Shown here one piece after another: positions 15,758 through 19,124 of a stretch of DNA of 19,124 nt. The stretch lies in the NCBI GenBank assembly GCA_015494725.1, contig WGAR01000183.1, forward strand, positions 1-19,124. Reading direction: 5' to 3'. The notes below the pieces were generated by a model. It was not told the origin of the DNA. It saw nothing but the letters and a program-made list of their open reading frames with translations, and made no database searches. The position numbers and the translations under genes are program-made. Within the stretch, counting starts at the first letter, position 1; each line of letters starts with the position of its first letter. The stretch comes from Thermodesulfobacteriaceae bacterium (lineage in GTDB: Bacteria > Desulfobacterota > Thermodesulfobacteria > Thermodesulfobacteriales > Thermodesulfobacteriaceae).

Positions 15758-16644
15758 CAGGAGGGCACCTCCAGGAGTATTTTTACCGAAACCGGCTGCA
15801 CCTCCCTGAGGATAGTCTGCCGATAGCGACGGAACAACCAGAGGGTCTGGGGATGAGGATGAACGATGACCACCAGTTTTCCTTTTCGATGGGCCTTTTG
15901 AAGGATGCTCCGCAACACGGCCTCCAGCCGCCGCCGGTCCAGACTATTATCCAGGAAAACGTCCCTCTGTGCAAACCTGATTTTCAGGGAGGCAGCCACA
16001 AAAGGGGCCATAGTCTGCGGAGTGGTGCGACTATCCACAAAAAATAGCCCTTTTTTCTTTATTTCCTCCATAACCCAGAGCATGCGCACCGGATCCCGGG
16101 AAAAGAGGGAACCCATGTGCTGATTGACGCCCTCGGCGTAAGGGACCAGGGAGAGCAGATAGCGGGTGCGCCGGCGGATCTCCTTTTCGGACATGGAAAC
16201 GGTAAGGCCTCCCGGGGGATTGCGGTCCTCGGCCTCCATGGGGAGATGGACCATCACCGTAAAGCCCCGACGATGGGCCTCCCGGGCCAGACGGGGGGTG
16301 AAGGGGGCCTGGGGAAGAAAGGAAAAGTTCCGGATGATCCCCAGATCGAAGAATTTTCTCTCCAGGGAGGGACGCTGCCCCATATCATCCAGGATAAAGG
16401 CCACCCGGGGTTTACGGAGGGAAGCTGAGGGAGAAGGTTTTCTTACCGAACGCGGAACCCGAGGGGAGGGAGCCACCGCCGGAGGCCTTCTTCGTGGGGG
16501 GTGCGGGGCGGGGCCGGGCCGAAAGAGCCGCAGGAAGACCAGGGCCGCCAGCAGGAAAAAAAGCCCCAGCAAGGCCCAGGCCAGGGCCCCGGGAAGATCC
16601 CTCCGGGGCCTGCGGGAAGGGGTTTTGCGCCGGGATCGGGCCAA
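15757..16644 (-). CDS. Divergent polysaccharide deacetylase family protein (YibQ/DUF610-like)
   Basis: The 295-residue protein has a very basic cytoplasmic start (about 1-16), one membrane anchor at about 19-41, and a Pro/Arg-rich linker to about 78. A periplasmic domain related to NodB deacetylases follows. Family motifs visible are VAFILDDMGQ with Asp86-Asp87, MVHLPMEA with His133, GVNQHMGSLFS with His176, and FFVDSRTTP with Asp204. These residues suggest a metal site, but the enzyme activity of this group is not established. The start is TTG at 16644, three bases after the ctpA stop, with no strong Shine-Dalgarno, so coupling is likely. In many Proteobacteria, E. coli included, yibQ lies next to envC, as here. 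The stop overlaps the small CxxC gene. Confidence 0.9.
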   Translation of the reverse strand: MARSRRKTPSRRPRRDLPGALAWALLGLFFLLAALVFLRLFRPGPAPHPPRRRPPAVAPSPRVPRSVRKPSPSASLRKPRVAFILDDMGQRPSLERKFFDLGIIRNFSFLPQAPFTPRLAREAHRRGFTVMVHLPMEAEDRNPPGGLTVSMSEKEIRRRTRYLLSLVPYAEGVNQHMGSLFSRDPVRMLWVMEEIKKKGLFFVDSRTTPQTMAPFVAASLKIRFAQRDVFLDNSLDRRRLEAVLRSILQKAHRKGKLVVIVHPHPQTLWLFRRYRQTILREVQPVSVKILLEVPS

Positions 16645-16647
16645 ATC

Positions 16648-17922
16648 TTAATACCGGATCTTGGAGATATTGGGCAGACTCTTCAGGATCTTCAGGGCCT
16701 CCCGCAGCTGGAAGTCCTTGCTCAGGAGTTCCTTGGCCGTGGGAGAGACCTTTTCCTCTTTGGATTGCTGGGGATTTTCCAGGTGATGGGCCAGGTCCTT
16801 CTCCCGGATTACGGGATGGGTCTTATGCAGACACTCGGGTTTCAGTTCGGGTATCTCTACATCCGGTTCGATGCCCTCGGCCTGAATGGACCGCCCGCTG
16901 GGGGTGAAGTACTGTGCGGTGGTGAGACGCACCGCCGAACCGTCCGGAAGGGGAATGATGGTCTGAACCGAACCCTTACCGAAGGTCCGGGTCCCCACGA
17001 TGACCGCACGATGATTATCCTGCAGGGCCCCGGCCACGATCTCCGAGGCCGAAGCCGAACCGGCGTTTACCAGGACCACCAGAGGATAAGCGTGTTTCCG
17101 GGTATTGGGATGGGCCTCGAACTTGAAATTCTGATCCTTCCGACGCCCCTTGGTATAGACGATCAGGCCCTGATCCAGGAATTCATCCGCCACCCCCACC
17201 GCGGCGTCAAGAAGCCCTCCGGGATTATTGCGCAGATCCAGAATGAGCCCCTTGAGATGATGTTTCTCCAGATCCGCGAGAGCCGTACGCAGTTCCGAGA
17301 CGGTCTTCTCCTGAAAGCTGGAGATACGCACGTAGCCGTATCCGGGCTCAAGCATCCGATAGCGCACGCTCTTGATGGGGATGACATCCCGCACCAGGGT
17401 GATGTCCTTGGGGGCCTTGAAGCCCTCGCGGAAGATGGTGATGGTAACCTTGGTGCCCTTGGGCCCCCGGAGTAGTTTTACCGCCTGGATCAGGCTCATA
17501 CCCTTGGTGGACTTTCCGTTGATCTTGATGATCCGGTCGCCGGACTTGAGACCGGCCTTCCAGGCCGGGGTCCCCTCGATGGGGGCCACCACGGTGAGAA
17601 AACCGTCTTTAATGGTGATCTCTATCCCTATCCCGGTGAAACTACCCTTGGTTTCGATCTGGAGTTCCTTGTAATCGTCGGGGGTAAGGAAGGAGGAATG
17701 GGGGTCCAGATTGGAGAGCATACCCTTAATGGCCCCATAGACCAGCTCCTTGGTGGTTACCGGCTTTACGTAATTGTCCTCCACCAGTTCCAGCACCTGG
17801 GAGAAGAGTTTCAGGGCCTCGTAAGGGTCCTGCGGGCCCTTCTGTTTGGCCGACGCGGGAAGACTCGCCCCCCAGAAGACCAGATTCACCCAGAGAAGGA
17901 TCACCAGCAGTTGCTTCCTCAT
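16648..17922 (-). CDS. C-terminal processing protease, S41 family
   Basis: This periplasmic serine protease of the CtpA/Prc type trims or degrades proteins from hydrophobic C-termini, often lipoproteins and peptidoglycan hydrolases. The 424 residues begin with a signal peptide (about 1-25, ending PASA). The N-terminal helical region (YEALKLFSQVLELVEDNYV) is followed by a PDZ domain at about 94-170 with GTPAWKAGLKSGDRIIKING. The catalytic domain carries GLILDLRNNPGG, then the dyad Ser291 (GSASASEI) and Lys316 (TFGKGSVQ), 25 residues apart as in the family. The final 70 residues are a charged tail. The ATG at 17922 follows the envC stop by three bases, and AGGAG overlaps that stop. Pairing with envC suggests a role in controlling cell-wall hydrolysis. 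Confidence 0.96.
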   Translation of the reverse strand: MRKQLLVILLWVNLVFWGASLPASAKQKGPQDPYEALKLFSQVLELVEDNYVKPVTTKELVYGAIKGMLSNLDPHSSFLTPDDYKELQIETKGSFTGIGIEITIKDGFLTVVAPIEGTPAWKAGLKSGDRIIKINGKSTKGMSLIQAVKLLRGPKGTKVTITIFREGFKAPKDITLVRDVIPIKSVRYRMLEPGYGYVRISSFQEKTVSELRTALADLEKHHLKGLILDLRNNPGGLLDAAVGVADEFLDQGLIVYTKGRRKDQNFKFEAHPNTRKHAYPLVVLVNAGSASASEIVAGALQDNHRAVIVGTRTFGKGSVQTIIPLPDGSAVRLTTAQYFTPSGRSIQAEGIEPDVEIPELKPECLHKTHPVIREKDLAHHLENPQQSKEEKVSPTAKELLSKDFQLREALKILKSLPNISKIRY

Positions 17923-17925
17923 CTC

Positions 17926-19124
17926 CTACCTCGCCAGTTTAAGTTCTCGAATATTTAACCATTCCAGGGGATTCTGCGGTTTTCCCCTGTAACGCAGTTC
18001 GTAATATACCCCACTGGGGCCAAAAGGGGAGGCCCCTACCCTTCCCAGGACCTCTCCGGTGGAGACCTCCTGACCGGGGAGGACCTTCACCTCGGAGAGC
18101 CCCCCGATAAGGGACACGAAACCGTATCCGTGATCCAGGACCACCATCTGCCCCTGACCCTGGATCCACTTGAGACGGGTGACCCGGGCGGCAAAGGGGG
18201 CCCGTACCCGGGTTCCCACCCGGGCCCCGATGAAGATACCCGGACTAAAGGAGATCTTTCCGGTAAAAAGGTCCCGGTCCAGACCGAAGAACCTCAGGAC
18301 CGGCCCGGAGACCGGAGGCAGAAGATAGCCTTTAACCTCAAAGAGGGGGCGCAGGCGCACCCGGGGGTGCTGCACCGGCGGAGGGGAGGAACGCTGCTTT
18401 TTGAGTTTCTCCAGTTCCCGGCGGGCCTCCTCCACCTGTCGGCTCAGGGCCTCGATCTCCCTGCGGGCGGCCAGAAGGACCTCCAGGGCCTCCCGATAGA
18501 GACGCTTGTTCTCCCGCACCCGCTGAAGCAGGATCTCCTTCTCCTGACGGGCCAGAAGGAGTTCGTGGCGTTTGTCCTCCCTCAGTTCTTTCTGGCGCAT
18601 GAGCTCCCGCAGCATCTCTTCCTTTTCCCGTTTCAGACGCAGAAGTTCCGCCCGCAGGGTATAGAGATCCTTGAGTTTCTCGCTTTCGTTCTGAATGATG
18701 GTGCGAAGATAACTCTCCCGGCGCAGGAACTCGTTGGCCTTACTGGGTTCGAAGAGGAGATTCAACCAGAGGGTTCGATACAGGGTGCTGAAGACCGCGA
18801 TCTCCCGGCTCAGGTTTTCCCGGAGGGTCCTTTCGCGGCAGGCGAGATCCTCCAGTCTCCGGTTCAACAGGGCGATCTTCTGCTGGGTGGCGGCGATCTT
18901 TCGATCCAGAATCCGGATTTCCTCTCCCAGTTTGGAGATCTCCCGGGCCAGGTCTTCCAGTTCCCGGAGGATAGATTTTTCCTTTAGGGTGGCCTGGGTC
19001 AGGAGATGTCTTTTCTGGATAATCTTCTCCTTGAGGGAGGAAGCGGCGCCGGCCCTCCCGTTCAGGAGAAGTAACGCCGCACCGAAAACCAGGATACCAA
19101 AGCGGAAAAGAATCCCACCCCTCC
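17926..19124 (-). CDS. envC: EnvC-like murein hydrolase activator (coiled coil plus degenerate LytM domain), start just beyond the window edge
   Basis: EnvC activates septal amidases during cell division. Reading backwards from the TAG at 17926-17928, the frame stays open to 19122, giving 398 residues. No in-frame ATG is seen. The first visible residues run into a signal peptide (ILFRFGILVFGAALLLL, then GRAGAA), so the start codon is probably only a few bases outside. An internal TTG at 18867 would delete the signal and half the coiled coil. The long Lys/Glu/Arg/Leu-rich coiled coil spans about 19040-18430. A LytM/M23 domain covers about 18290-17940. Zinc ligands are lost: the usual HxxxD region reads SPGIFIG (near 18250-18225) and the HxH region reads YYELRY (about 17989-18012). 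This fits an activator rather than an endopeptidase. Confidence 0.88.
   Translation of the reverse strand, partial: RGGILFRFGILVFGAALLLLNGRAGAASSLKEKIIQKRHLLTQATLKEKSILRELEDLAREISKLGEEIRILDRKIAATQQKIALLNRRLEDLACRERTLRENLSREIAVFSTLYRTLWLNLLFEPSKANEFLRRESYLRTIIQNESEKLKDLYTLRAELLRLKREKEEMLRELMRQKELREDKRHELLLARQEKEILLQRVRENKRLYREALEVLLAARREIEALSRQVEEARRELEKLKKQRSSPPPVQHPRVRLRPLFEVKGYLLPPVSGPVLRFFGLDRDLFTGKISFSPGIFIGARVGTRVRAPFAARVTRLKWIQGQGQMVVLDHGYGFVSLIGGLSEVKVLPGQEVSTGEVLGRVGASPFGPSGVYYELRYRGKPQNPLEWLNIRELKLAR

Overview
The window reads as ordinary chromosome from a GC-rich (roughly 60% by eye), Gram-negative, probably thermophilic bacterium. An outer-membrane lipoprotein efflux channel, a tripartite RND pump and an EnvC/CtpA/YibQ envelope cluster indicate a diderm cell. 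The short Thermus-length EF-Ts, a charged (Lys/Glu/Arg-rich) proteome and frequent GTG/TTG starts fit a thermophile. The gene order rpsB-tsf-pyrH-frr-uppS-cdsA-dxr-rseP fits a Desulfobacterota/Thermodesulfobacteriota-type genome. That placement is inference; no rRNA or marker search was possible.

Layout. (1) 1-5916, minus strand: a four-gene efflux operon, tetR -> NodT/TolC-type channel -> AcrA-type adaptor -> RND pump. Every junction is an ATGA overlap, and the pump is cut by the left window edge. (2) 5917-6095: a divergent control region with two tandem palindromes, very likely TetR-family operator sites, followed by the GC-rich rpsB leader. (3) 6096-15037, plus strand: a compact ten-gene run, rpsB, tsf, pyrH, frr, uppS, cdsA, dxr, rseP, tsaB plus two Dpp/Opp-type permease genes (eleven reading frames counting both permeases separately from the housekeeping nine). 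Junctions range from 14-nt gaps to 28-nt overlaps. It joins translation (S2, EF-Ts, RRF, t6A synthesis), UMP kinase, isoprenoid and undecaprenyl synthesis, phospholipid synthesis and site-2 proteolysis. (4) 15038-15553: a small heat-shock protein gene with its own sigma70-like promoter. (5) 15554-15616: a short convergent intergenic stretch with competing hairpins. (6) 15617-19124, minus strand: envC -> ctpA -> yibQ -> a 46-residue CxxC protein. This is an envelope/peptidoglycan cluster whose 5' end lies just beyond the right edge.

Working logic. The left operon is a drug/solute extrusion system that probably represses itself through the palindromes. The central run supplies ribosome function and envelope precursors: UppS makes the undecaprenyl carrier, Dxr feeds isoprenoid synthesis and CdsA makes CDP-diacylglycerol. 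The right cluster handles septal peptidoglycan remodelling (EnvC), periplasmic proteolysis (CtpA) and a divergent polysaccharide deacetylase-like protein. I saw no rRNA, tRNA, CRISPR array, insertion sequence or phage gene. I do not see a convincing new multi-gene system. The best leads are the tandem palindromes placed against the ribosomal operon, the orphan permease pair, and the tiny CxxC gene at the end of the envC cluster.
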